DNA of 64,000 bases from Daphnia carinata (GCF_022539665.2 NC_081335.1:7192001-7256000); one strand, 5' to 3'; shown: positions 21,001-32,509, counted from the first letter of the stretch. Made by a program: numbers and translations. The notes: generated by a model from the sequence alone, not told the origin.

Positions 21001-24000
21001 GATGATTTGCGCCCCATGGGCTAGCGATAGTTTTTCTTGTTTGGCTAATGGCATTGATCACACTGCGTGCTGCAGATCGCGTGGTTTGCCAGATCCTTGC
21101 ATTCAGTTGTGTACCGGAAACATCACGCGAGTGGATTATAATCAATTCCGTTGCATTCAGTATATGAGTGAGTTAAGCAACTGCTTGTTACAAGGCTATG
21201 GTGTCTTACCGGGACCACCCATGGGCTTCCGCGTCACCCACATCAATCCAACATTCGCCATTCTACGATGGGAAATGCCCAAGGTCCTCGGTAAAACAGT
21301 GGTCTCGTACAACATCCGCTATCGACCAACGAGCGACGGCAATGTAACGCCTTACAAAACGATCAACAGCAAAAGCGTGCCATACATCCTTCAGAATTTG
21401 ATGGCTTCGACCGAGTACGAAGTGTACGTGACTGCGGTCAACGAGCACGGAATCGGCGAACCTTCGACGCGAATTCTCTTCCGCACCGCCGTCGGCCTAA
21501 TGGAGGCCACGTCGTCGGAGGCGGCCTACAATGTCACGGCCTGCTGCAACATGGTGGGCGTCAGCGGCAAATGCATGCCCTTGTGCGATTACAGCGCCAA
21601 GCTGACCGATTTGAGGCAATTAACTCAGAGCTGCACGAAAGACTTTCCTAAACTTTTGAGATGCGGTGCTGGTGGACGGAATCACGTCCAGTGTTGCGAA
21701 CGAAGGGGCATCCCGCAGGCTTGCCTTGGCTTTTGCACTGGTCACGTGACAGAGGAGCTAGTCATCACGGCTGCTGCGTGCCTTCCTTACGTTGGAAACG
21801 TCATCCAGTGTTTCGAGGAAGGTACATGCTCTATTTTTCATTTATTTATTTTCTAAATTTGGGATGGGGGGTTGCCTTACTTATTACGATCTCGGCTTAC
21901 ATTTATCCTTGGAATTGAAACGACACAATTAGGTACTGGATTGATACCTGGTCCTGTTATACAATTACATGCCACTTCGATCACGGATGACAGTCTGACG
22001 CTAATTTGGCAGCCACCACTCGATGGCAGCGTCAACCATTACGTCGTTCATTATTCCATGATAGACGAGCTAGCGTCGAAAGCGATAGCTACTGCTTTTG
22101 AGATGGATCAACAAATGCACGTTATTCAACCTCAAGCAGTCATCAACAACTTGAAATCAAAACAGCTTTACAATTTCTTCGTATTGGCAGCCAATGACCA
22201 TGGAACGTCGTTACCGTCTTCAATCATTACAATCAACATCACTAAAGAAGGTGTGCATTTTTTTCCCTACTCTGACTAGTACGAAATAATTGAAATTTGG
22301 GCAACATTTTTTCGCGACGTTTCGTAAACCTTAATACGTTATCACTACAAGGGCATTATCTTCTAGTTACCGATCATTCTTTTCGCACTTAATCAGTTTA
22401 TCAAAGGGAATTGAAGGACAACAGCCAAGTTGATACCCTTATTAATTATTTGCATTTTTTGAAAAATAGCTTTGTCGAATGGAACGATTTCCGCCGTCCC
22501 ATCAGCGCCGCAAGGAATCTCGGTAACCAGCCGAAGTGCCGATTACATCACGGTTTCATGGCAGCAACCGGCACTCGTCCATCCAACTGATCGACTCACT
22601 TACACGTACGTTAGTTTCATATTGGTTCTGCCACATATCCGCACACAGTCGGCGATTTATTCATTTTAATTATTATTTTATTTTGTAAAATCTGTACACT
22701 TACAGTTTCTACTACCGTAAGAGAGACGACAAATCTTTCAACTCGTCGTCGACAACCATCACCTCCTACAGGTTGGATAATCTAACAGCCAGTTCGCAAC
22801 ACATATTCTACGTCACGGCTTCAAACGACAATGGCGAGAGCCGGCCTTCTGAAACGTTGATGGCCTGGACCGATCCAGCGTACGAGGCGGTTGTAGAAGT
22901 GCCGACAATCCACCCGATGAACATTGTCCTTGAAGGAGGCAGCATGACCGTCATTTGCGTCGCAATGGGCACGCCCATGCCTACCGTTTCGCTTTACATT
23001 TCCGGTGTTCTCATACAGCAGGAAAAAACGCGGCACATGGTGGCAGTGCTATCTAACGTCACCCGATCCATGAATCACATTACGTGTTATGCAAACAATG
23101 GCTACGGCCAAACATCAGAAGCTTTTAAACGCATCATCATTGGACGTGCGTATTTTTTTTTTCTTCCATCGGATTTCAGCAGTTCCAAAACTGACTCCAC
23201 GACTCGTTACTTTTCGTGTGTATCGATTCCAGGTCGACCCAGCATAACAGGCTCGCTCATCACTATGGCAACACTAGGCGACGACGTCACCCTCGAATGT
23301 GAAGTGGATGCGCATCCCATTCCGAAGCTGAGTTTTAGCCGAGATTCCAGCGCCATGGATAAAATCACGAACAGCAGCAAATACGAAGTTCGAATTCTTC
23401 GTGAGAATCGCGTAATGAATATACGAGGCACAATTAATCGAAAATAATAACAACCTTTGAACTGACCGGTTTCTTTTTTTCTTGTACGGCTTCGTGCACA
23501 TTTAGGAGCCAGACGCCAATTACATTATGCAATTGATGATCAAGAACATGAATGTCTCCGACTCCGGCGTTTACTACTGTAACGCCCAAAATAATTTCGG
23601 CACTTTCGCGCAAGTCATGAAACTACAAGCGCGTCAGAAAGCAGTATACAACGTTGCGTGGAACTGTTGCATTTGCCTCATACTAAATTATTCTCTCTTG
23701 AGCAGGTTCCGTCCGTCATGAATGTGGCCAAATGCTGCGAAGAGCAAAACGTGACATCCACCTGTATGGACGCGTGCACTTTGTTTTTGGACATTGAGAG
23801 CGTCATTGACAGGCCGGAATGCATCGGTGATTTTCACAAGCTCATGCGATGCGCAGCTGGTAAGGGCTCGTGTACTCTCGACTACAAACAGTTGGTTATT
23901 GCATGCTGATGGTTCTTACAGATGGCTCTGATCATCGTGGTTGCTGTACCCAATGGGGCGTACCTCGGCGCTGCTTGGATTGGTGTCGAGGTGAAGCAGT

Positions 24001-25212
24001 TTCCAGCATTGAACTGTGCGCCCTCACGTACACGAAACCTATCATTTCGTGTTTCCACGAAGGCAAAGGTAGGCATTACCCATCAAATTTTATACGACTT
24101 ATTCAATTAACAAGCCCTGTCACAACTTGAAAGTATTTGTATAACATAAATATATACTGTATGTGTACATATATTTTCTTTTTCGCAAACCTACAGAGCG
24201 TATTCCAGGCCCACCACGTAATGTACGAATTCAACTTGAAAAAGATAACTCAGTCAAAGTTTTATGGGACTCACCTGCTAAGAATCCCGATACCGTCGAG
24301 TTGTACAGGTAAAAAATAAACCCTTTCTCTGTCAGAGATTAATTTAAATAAACTCTGGGCTTTTACGTTGTATACGTCTGTTGCGTGTATGACAAATTAA
24401 CCCGGAAATATCCATAGAAAATTTTGAAGTTCACACGTTTGTTGCCTGTCTTTCACCATAAAACAATAATTAACCCACCCTCCCCCATTTTCTGTTTGTT
24501 CTTGTTTGAAAATCAGGGTTTTCTGGCGACTTCAAGGCGTGAAACAAACGGACAAGAATGACACCCGATTGACATGGCTCAATCTTGTCGGTCTGAAAGA
24601 AAACTTGCCGTACGAGTTAGTCGTCAAAGCTGGGAATCGTGACGGTACAAGTACTTTGACGGAGCCTCTCGTCTTTACCCTGAGTGATAAATATATTATT
24701 TCAACAAGCACCCATTCTAGTAAGTACCCACGTCTTGCATGCTCGTTTGCCGGTGAAATTGGCAAAAAAAAGGAGAAAACAAAAACAAAAAGCAGAAAAA
24801 AGACAAGAAAAACATAATAAAGCCGAAGAAACAAACAAATAAACTGCTCTCTTTTGTTTTAGATAATCCGCAAATAGGAGTTGCTGTGGGCGTCGTCGTT
24901 GCACTTATCCTGATTGTTTGCGCTGTGGTCTGCGGCGTGTATTGTTTGCGCAAGAAAAACATAATCGGCATCAAGCTGACTGGAGGCATGCGATTCGACA
25001 ATGCCCCTTTTCGAGGAAATAGTCAGGCCTGCAACGATACGTTGCAAATCGTTCAAAATGAGGTAGTAAATGATGCCGGTGAGGTGGCGACACCTAACGG
25101 GGGTTGGAGGCAAGAGGCTCTTCAAGTAGCTCCAGCCACAGAAGTGGGGCCCTCGCTTTACGAAGAGTTACGTTTGGGGACAGACGGTGCGGGATTCAAG
25201 AGGCTTAAATAA
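18096..25212 (+). CDS. Single-pass surface protein with Ig, DB and FN3 modules, 20 exons
   Basis: Exons: 18096-18144, 18302-18508, 18721-18750, 18867-18977, 19021-19296, 19428-19589, 20028-20275, 20502-20567, 20693-20847, 20944-21821, 21933-22250, 22470-22605, 22706-23145, 23233-23411, 23506-23643, 23706-23859, 23922-24068, 24197-24308, 24517-24719, 24863-25212. They join in phase to 1,452 residues. A signal peptide (MELQLLAAISFIAVAY) is followed by an Ig domain with DTGTYIC, then DB modules (cysteine pairs CC with GV..C...C) alternating with FN3 domains, two more Ig domains (one with DSGVYYC), a fourth DB module, a last FN3, a transmembrane helix (VAVGVVVALILIVCAVVCGV) and a ~80-residue tail. 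The order read is Ig-DB-FN3-DB-FN3-DB-FN3-FN3-Ig-Ig-DB-FN3-TM. This matches the nematode/arthropod proteins called Ig-like and fibronectin type-III domain-containing, whose role is thought to be adhesion or receptor-like. Exon 9 uses a GC donor. Exon 3 is 30 nt. Confidence 0.9.
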
Positions 25213-26234
25213 CAGTTGAAAGATGGAAGTAAGATTGAAATTGCGATTCAAATAGCGATTAGATGGGTATGTGGATTTCATCATAGTTGTTTTTGTTTAT
25301 TTATACTTTGACTTTTAACTAGTAAATAACAACATCATCCGAAAAATTTCTCATCTTCGTCTAATTACAAAATGTACACTGTGTTTGTGTTAGTTATGCT
25401 TCGGTAGTTGTTTTGTTTTTCGCCCCCCTTTTATTCTTATCACTGGCTGTTCTTGCTTGTTGTCGGTTATTTGGTACTTGGCATCATTGGAAACGAAACG
25501 TTGGAAATAGCTCGTAAAATAGTACCTCTGCATCTTAGTGGATTGTAAATAAAAAAGATTTTTAGCATCGAATGAATTCGTCTTTGCCTTAGCATCTCTA
25601 GTGGTTTTTGTTTAACCGAAACTTCAAAATTTAGGTTTGACAATTCGTGTTTTGATATAGGACAACCTATATGTAAGTGCGAAAAAAAGAGTGTTAACGA
25701 TATAGCCATTGGTTGTTCTAGCAAACTATTAATTTTGTATTATTATTACTTTTCATTACCGTTAATTGTTTAAAGTTTAGATGGTTTTCATTCAGGGGTT
25801 CGTCACCTCGGTAGTGTACTCGTCTACGATTCTGACGGTTCAGCTGGTTCTCGGATTTCAAATCCTGGGAGCGTCGAATTGCATCCTGAACGTCTTAAAC
25901 AAGATACCCTGTTCTATTAGACCATTTTTTTTTGAATTCCCAAGAGATTGTTTTTATTAGTATTTTTTTTTGTTACGGAATTTGTTCGGGGGAAATTGAT
26001 AATTCTGACATTTCTGATTTAGTATTTTTAATATATTTTATAATATAATGTCATGGAATCCGCTGCGGTCATTGTTAAGCAAGCTTGCTTTTTTGTTTTT
26101 ATAATTAACATTCAGCAAGCTATTACAAATAATGATTTAGTCATGGATGTTAAAGACCCTGGTAAAATATGTAATAATGTATAAGGTGCGTTACAAAGAG
26201 TGTACTATTTAAACAAATATTTCGAGAAAGAATG
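25213..26234. other. 3' UTR of the surface-protein gene and intergenic DNA
   Basis: A poly(A) signal AATAAA lies at 25548-25553, about 335 bp after the stop codon. Beyond it the sequence is AT-rich with no supported gene. Confidence 0.6.
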
Positions 26235-26560
26235 CGAAATTGGCGTGGTAAGAAAATGGCCACCATCTTGGTTTGGCAAAAACTAGTCGTATTCGGGGTA
26301 AAATGTAGCAACTTAAAATTATTCATTTATAACAGCTTGTTCTTGGAATAATCGGCAACAAAAATGTTACCAATGATTACATGTTTTGACGAAGATTAAG
26401 CATCAAACGCTCAATGCAAAGTTTAGTCTGCTTCACACACCTCCTCCCCTCTCTAAAATCATGAAAGCCTTTTATAATTATTTACGAGGAAAATAGATCA
26501 ATCAGTCAAAGTTTAAAAATCTTACAGCAATAGATAGCTCTTATCAAGAGTGGGGTGGCA
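26235..26560 (+). repeat. Dispersed repeat family B, copy 2
   Basis: Begins ATTGGCGTGGTAAGAAAATGG and aligns with 11163-11490, with many substitutions. The shared block ends near GATAGCTCTT. Non-coding. Confidence 0.75.
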
Positions 26561-27225
26561 AAGGTGGCAGAAATAGTTAGGTAAAAAAATCAGTTGAATT
26601 TTTTTTGCCATCCCCATATCATAAGGGTAAGCAGCGGGTAGGTACAATCTATGTGGGCTGTTTTAGGGGTGACCCAATACTTTATGTCTATGACTTATTT
26701 CATAGAATCCTGAACGGATTTTAAATAAAAAATGAGAAAAATAAAGGGCATTATTTTTTCTTTCTAATGCAAAAAACCCGATAATTTTGGGGCAACATTT
26801 GTACACGAATAAAATTCCGGCGCGAGACACCTTAGGTCCTATCCTACGCGTTTTAAAATAGCAAAGTTGGAAGGGGGGTGATCCCATCAAAATGTGATTA
26901 ACTCGGGAGTACAATATTTGGTTGTGGGGGACGGCGTTCGCGCCGTCCCCTGAGCAGCAGAACCTATAATATCAATTGTACCATATTTCACGGGATCCAT
27001 TCAGTAGGCAGATTTGTCTTAAGGTATGTCATTTGATTTAAAAATGTTCTATTTCTTTAAATATAAAAGGCGTCAAGGAAAATTCAAACATTTACTTGAT
27101 CATGCACGATTACTAAGTGTTTTTGGTGTAGTAAACGAGGCCTAAACGCTAAGATAGAGAATTTTTCAGATAATTCCAACCAGATAAATTTCGAAACAGA
27201 CGTTGTTACTTTTACAGTTAACATT
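26561..27225. other. Intergenic DNA with one perfect GC hairpin
   Basis: Mostly AT-rich and gene-free. It contains the isolated hairpin annotated at 26927-26950. Confidence 0.5.
26927..26950 (+). repeat. Perfect 10-bp GC hairpin with TTCG loop
   Basis: GGGGACGGCG, a TTCG loop, then CGCCGTCCCC: ten perfect pairs. The GC content contrasts with the AT-rich surroundings. It could be a transposon terminus or a structured transcript; nothing nearby identifies it. Confidence 0.85.
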
Positions 27226-27334
27226 GTCAACGGCCAAGGTCAAGTAGAACTCACCCGGTCTCGTCAGCCCCTCCGTCGGGTCCCGTTAGTACTTGAATGG
27301 GTGGCCCTTGGGAATACGTGATGCTGTTGGCGTT
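27226..27334 (+). rRNA. 5S rRNA-like pseudogene
   Basis: The 3' half carries the strongly conserved GTTAGTACTTGAATGGGTGG and CTTGGGAATACGTGATGCTG; the 5' end GTCAACGGCC matches a 5S start and can pair with the final GTTGGC. The middle (loop A-helix III region, box A of the internal promoter) is shortened, so the total is about 107 nt against the usual 120. A T run follows at 27338-27343, as at a Pol III terminator. A decayed 5S gene or 5S-derived element is most likely. Confidence 0.7.
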
Positions 27335-27440
27335 GCTTTTTTTCATTCGATTAGTTTTTTGTTTTCACCGATACAATATAGTGATGAACCATAAAATGAT
27401 CATGTGGAGGATTTAAAATATGCAAAATATATTGAGTTTT

Positions 27441-27528
27441 ACCGTGATCGTCTAGTGGTTAGGACCCTACGTTTTGGGGTCTGATAACGCAGATCCGTAG
27501 TAACCCAGGCTCGAATCCTGGTCACGGC
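27441..27528 (+). tRNA. His-type tRNA-like sequence with 17-nt insertion in the anticodon loop (probable pseudogene)
   Basis: The acceptor arm CCGTGA/TCACGG, D arm (TCTAGTGGTTAGGA), anticodon stem CTACG/CGTAG and T arm closely follow animal tRNA-His. Between the anticodon stem halves lie 24 nt instead of 7. If an intron is placed after position 37 it is 17 nt long and contains its own TCTG/CAGA pair; the anticodon would then read TTG rather than the GTG of histidine. Base 1 is A, giving an A-C mismatch at the top of the acceptor stem, and the B box is GGCTCGAATCC. A functional intron-containing tRNA is possible but a pseudogene is more likely. Confidence 0.7.
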
Positions 27529-27560
27529 ATTCTGAAGTTTGAAGATGAAACACTGTTAAA

Positions 27561-27928
27561 CACGTTCTCCTGCAATTTAAATTAAAATAGGATAAGAAAA
27601 AAAAGTTTTGTGACCCATTTAACTAATGAGTTAACACCGTCGGTTTTTTAAAAAGGGAAATAGATATATGCCGACGCTCTTACGAAATATGTTGCCTACC
27701 GGATTGGAGGCTCATCGTTCCTACTGGAACAAAGTAAAGGAAATAGAACTTTTTCGAAGGAGAAATAGGACTGATGCCGAGGAGTAATAGGACTGATGCC
27801 ATGGAGAAATAGGACTGTCCTTTGAGTTTATAAAAGTCAGTCCTATTTCTCCCAGTCCTATTTCTCCGGTAGAAATAGGACTGGAAAATTTCAGTCCTAT
27901 TTCTCCAGTCCTATTTCACCGGCTACCC
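27561..27928 (+). repeat. Dispersed repeat family A, second full copy
   Basis: Aligns along its length with 10755-11145, except that the last inverted-motif pair is shorter. It begins about 35 bp after the tRNA-like sequence. Confidence 0.8.
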
Positions 27929-29640
27929 AATTTTTGACAGCTCCATCAAGAGCAGATTCTCTTAAAGAACTGAAACAGAGTGTTCCGTTAGTGGTTGGCA
28001 TTATCTGCTGGTTCAGCATTTAGCAAGCGATTGGTTACTCGTTCCAATGGATATCGAAGGCTGAAAATCTTGAAGTATTAGTTAACGAATCGTGTTTTTT
28101 TCAACTAAGCGAAAGAGTTCAATACAAAAATTTAAGAACTAACTACTAACTAATTCAACTTACCAATTTCGTTTGGCCTAGACTTTGTTTATGTTTCATC
28201 TAACAAGGATTAATCTAGTGCACAACCTAACGAAAAAAATGATGTTTACATGAGCTTTACACAACATCGTCTGTTTTAGTGACTGTTTCAAGTCTAACAG
28301 AAACCATCAGTTGCTTAATGGTGAATTTTTTTGGTTTACCATTGTGACTTTACCAAAGCGGTTTGAAGTTGTGAAATGAATAAATACCGACTACTTTCAG
28401 AGAAAATGCACCCTGGTTTCTATCCAATACCCGGATAAATCTTCGCATTTTACTAAGATTTCCGTGGTTAGGAGCACTGATCAATCTACATGACTTATGA
28501 TCTATTATGATTTTACGATCGCCCGGTGTTTAGACTGGGAACCCCAATAAAACATTAATAAATTCTTCTTCTGTAATCTAGAGAGTAGCTTGTGTGCAAA
28601 TTTCAGAGGCAAATCGATAAGAAAATACTCTGGAATCTGCACTTTTTGGTTTTACGTAAATGTAAATTGTAATTGAAAACGCGGCAAATAAACGTAAATG
28701 TATATTGAAGCACGGTTCTATCTGCAACAGCAATTAAAACTGCGAACGAGGGCGCGAGGCGCCTGAAGGCCGCAAATCCAAACATTCAACATTTCAAATC
28801 GAACTCGTTGGTATTCAGTTCTCTCCATTTCATGGTTTTCTCATTTATTTAAATTCCACCACTGTTCCACCCGAAGAAGTGAATTGAAAGCGGAAAACTT
28901 AAAAAAAAACTTCAAACGTCATTCAATATCTAGTACTCAGATTATTATTCCGCATGAGCTTTGCACATTTATAACACTTTTCAAATGGGCGGAGGTCATT
29001 GCTGTTGTAGTATTTTACATTTGACACCATACGACGAATAACTCACCCGGTCTGGTCAGCTCCCGGACGTGTTTTTTGACAGCTCCAAAATTATAACAAA
29101 CTTTAAAAATTTTTCAGCTAATTTTTCATTTCATAATTTCTTCTATTTATCTATTTCTATTTTCTTTTTCCCATTAGTTTTTTGTTTGAATAATATTAAA
29201 TGCACTTCAAAAGTGAAAATAGTATTACATTCAGTTAGAATAATTTCGTTTCTTCTTAGCTTGTTAGTAAATTTTTTTAGTTTTTGCATCAATTTTTTCA
29301 ATTAGTTTTGTTTCATTTTGTTTCTCTTTTTCTAGTTAATATTGTTTGCACTGTTAAATTTAAAATAATATTAAATGGTTTTCTCTTTGTCTGTTTCTAA
29401 TTAAAATTTCATAAAAAGATTTAATAATATGTCTTCTGTATTGAACCCATTTAGTTCACTCTTCACCTCATCTTCACTCACTATTACTTATCTTCAATAC
29501 ATTTCATATTAATATTTCTTTTGTAAGTGCTCCAACAAAAAACTAAATAAAAATATATCCATCTTCAGCTTGGCACAAAATAATAGACCCCATTTTTAAA
29601 CTGGAAATAAAGAGAGAAAGAAACAATTTTCTTCAGATTC
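27929..29640. other. Intergenic, AT-rich
   Basis: No gene supported. Long T-rich stretches at 29080-29530 produce low-complexity open frames only. One short 5S-like fragment (29042-29066) is annotated separately. Confidence 0.5.
29042..29066 (+). rRNA. Second 5S-like fragment
   Basis: CTCACCCGGTCTGGTCAGCTCC matches, with one or two changes, the segment at 27251-27272 of the larger 5S-like relic. Too short to be functional. Confidence 0.4.
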
Positions 29641-30030
29641 AAAGACGTTGAATACGTTCCTTTAAAAATAGAAATTCATCGTTCCTTCATGGGTATGGGG
29701 ATAGTAGATGACCAGCTGACGGTAACTGGCTTACATTACCACACCAAAAAAATAGTAGCCAAAATTAAAAACCAGAAGCTTCTTGATAATTTCTTACAAA
29801 AACATGGAAACGGAATAGTATATGAAAACCACGGGAAAATGTATAAAATTCCTGTAATTGTTGCTGGGAGTCATTGGGAAAAAATTCAGGTAAAGTATGT
29901 CCCGGGCGAAATGGATTTCAAATATATTTACGCAGCATTTTGAGCTGGACAAATAAAACGGTTAAAGCGGAAAAAGCCGAACTTGGGTCTATCAAAACCA
30001 AAAAAGAAAAGCTAAGTGTGGAAATGATGG
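29641..30030 (+). pseudogene. Unrecognised repeated protein fragment, copy 1
   Basis: A frame open to 29943 encodes a basic protein segment including HYHTKKIVAKI, KHGNGIVYENHGKMYK and KYVPGEMDFKYIYAA; after a stop the next 85 bp still look coding (lysine-rich). A diverged relative lies at 48918-49276 and preserves the order of the same blocks. I do not recognise the family. Presence in two transposon-rich places suggests a mobile-element protein. It ends against the TIR element starting at 30039. Confidence 0.5.
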
Positions 30031-30038
30031 GGATAGCG

Positions 30039-31031
30039 ACGATTGCCCCCTTTAACAAATGCCCCCCCCCCGGCCGTGCAACAGTTGCCCCCCCCCCCAC
30101 CGACTTTTGCCTCCCAAAAACTAATGCCCCCTTAACTAATTCCCCCTCTTCAACATAACAATAGCCTCCGTTCATAGGCATTCAACAGATAAAACACGTT
30201 TATTTTTGCACACAATTTTTCACCGAAGACCCCCGGAGCCGACTCTTCATTTACGGAAACTCCCTGTTTGGAAATTCCGCTTGTTGCCTTGCTGTGTTCG
30301 TCGCCCGGAGTTGCTGTGCTCATCTCTGCCTTGCCGTGTCGGGTGCTGTCGTTTGCCATGCCCGATCTTTACCACCCGTGTCCCTCTGCTGGTCTCGTTG
30401 CTGTCTTGCTGTGTCCGTCATCCGTCTTCATTGCCGAGTATGTAATCAGCTGGCTGTGCCCGTGTACCGATTGGCGTCATCTGCTGTCTGTGCCTACCAT
30501 TCCTCTGTTCGGTCTTTCCCCTCTTGCATCGGGCTGTCCACTTCGCAAAAGTCTGCCCACGACGTCCGTTGCCTGTCCAGAGCTGCCTATCTTTCATCGG
30601 GACTTCGTATCTATAAATCTAGAAGTATAAATCATGTGTCCGCGGCAATAACCGCCACGCAATATGATACAATTTTGCTGGAATCTGAACGATTCCAGCA
30701 CCGTTTTCTCCAAGAGTATGTCTGTCACGTACGGACAGTCACTCCTAGAAAGAAGGGACGAGTCCCATACGCTGGTACCAATAACGTATTTAGGCCTAAT
30801 TAAATTCGATTGCTGAGTCGACAGTCTGCGACATTTGGATATACGCATAAAGAATTCCCCAATCAACAATGCAAACAATCGCAAGGTAGCAGCCAGTTAT
30901 ATTTTATTGAAGCATTTGTTTTTTACATAAAAGTTATAAACAAAAAATGGGGGTCAATTGTTATTTTTTACAAGGGGCATTAGTAAATGGGGCATTAGTT
31001 TTAGGGGGCATTTGTCAAACGGGGCAATCGT
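30039..31031. mobile_element. Probable non-autonomous DNA transposon with C/G-tract terminal inverted repeats
   Basis: The left end ACGATTGCCCC and right end GGGGCAATCGT are perfect complements. The similarity continues inward through ACAAATGCCCCC and ACTAATGCCCC blocks, with longer poly-C on the left. About 990 bp long; internal open frames overlap in several phases and look non-coding. No target-site duplication was found next to the ends, so the exact boundary is uncertain. Confidence 0.6.
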
Positions 31032-31334
31032 TCACCAGTGTTGTTTTTCTACAACGGCTTAGACGGTTTTCTCAAGCTTCCCTTTCCCGTACCTTCAACT
31101 CTAAAGTGCTCTCTCTGCCCAAATGGTAGATATGGCTCCAACACCATGTAAAAAATGCCGTCGATCACTTGAAATCAAAATATGGTCGGACCATCATCAC
31201 TAATTACTATTGACAGTCGTGCAATCTTATCTGTGAAGAACGAGTCAGAGCCAAAAGACATCATGCGGTGTGCGAAAAAGCATGTAGTGCAGACAGCAGT
31301 AGCGATGAAAACATTTTCATAGGGCAGTCAGAAA
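31032..31334. other. Unassigned segment before LINE fragment
   Basis: No conserved motif seen. It may be the 5' part of the LINE fragment that follows. Confidence 0.35.
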
Positions 31335-32207
31335 TTGCAGGGGAGGATCTCATCCTGCCCTATCCTTGTGGAAACTGTAGATGTTCACTTTGCCGTTGGT
31401 CTACAATGGCCCGGGGTCATTGGTCTACTCCTCTCCTGCAGAACCCTCCTAACGTTTCAAGAATGGCCTTACCTCCACCAAGCCAGATTCGGAAGACTAC
31501 CAGTCAGAGGGTGTCCAGGATCTAAGTCCACAGTCAAAACGTAACGTCTTGGTTGTGGAAAATTGGAAATAACAGACCATGTCGTCTGGTGTTGCCAAGT
31601 CATCTCAGCTATCTCAATTAATCGACACAATTCTATCCTGGATTTCATGGTAACAGAGGCAGAGGCACATGACCACTCCGTCTCTGTAAATCGGGCAGTT
31701 GACTCCCCTGGAGTGCGACCAGACTTCGTAGTAACCTCGACAAATCGTGCCATCATCATTGATGTAACGGTGCCTCTAAGCAGCGCAGAAGGGTTAGAGT
31801 ATGCCAGGGATAAGAAGATAGAGAAGTACAAACACCTCGGCTCTGTACTTCCTCTAGTCGTTGGCTCACTCGGTTCTTGGCTATCGAGCAACGACGCAAT
31901 ATCCCTAGCCCTGAGCCTTCCTGGAAGACAGTGGAACAACCTTAATTGGAAGATGAAGCTCTTGGCTATCCAAGGAACCACCAAGGTAATAGCTATACAC
32001 TTGGCATCTCAAACCGAAGAAAGCTATCCACCACCTGAAGAAGATGAGGAAGCAGTAGACATTAGTCCCCTGCAACTAAAACTGCACTCTCTACGTATAA
32101 ATGTAAAAACAACATTGTATATAAATTTATTCCTAGTTCATTTGGAAATACAATGCATAAAATCTTCTATCAGCTTAATATGTGACACGGGTTCCAATGT
32201 ACCCTAA
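31335..32207 (+). pseudogene. R2/NeSL-like LINE C terminus with restriction-like endonuclease
   Basis: The frame at 31563-32207 begins with an HVVWCC...RHN arrangement typical of the zinc motif ahead of the endonuclease (a C..C/H..C relic plus INRHNSIL). It then has the PD-(D/E)XK-type core RPDFVVTSTNRAIIIDVTVP with a downstream K..KY (KIEKYKHLG). This is how R2, NeSL and CRE-like non-LTR elements cut target DNA. The frame upstream (31335-31544) is in another phase, so the copy is frameshifted; no reverse transcriptase was seen upstream. It is a 5'-truncated, dead copy. Confidence 0.75.
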
Positions 32208-32509
32208 AATATTATACTGATTTTTGGAATTCGTTGGGAAATCAATGCATTTACTGATCTTGCCATTTTGTGCCTTAGTGTATGGTGACCTTCCCCTTCC
32301 CTTTGGCCCCGTTTTTACATTGTCTGAGGGACAATGGCTGCCAAGTGGATTAATAGCGTAGATGTCGAATTCGGGCTTCAACCGCTGAGATTTGAGTATG
32401 CCTGTGTTACGTAGGTTCGTGCGTTGTTGTAAGGGTGAGCCACAAGATCTCTTAGGCCTAGTTGCTGTTCTAGAATTTCGTTGATGTAAGAGGCATACAC
32501 CACAAATAT
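32208..32509. other. Junction region between LINE fragments
   Basis: No coding support; possibly 3' UTR of the preceding LINE. Confidence 0.35.

Noticed and set aside
29069..29305. Phenylalanine/asparagine-rich frame
   Set aside because: Product of a T-rich low-complexity tract.
30206..30803. Long overlapping plus frames, up to 169 codons
   Set aside because: They lie inside the TIR element, are open in several phases at once and show cysteine/leucine-rich composition typical of pyrimidine-rich DNA.
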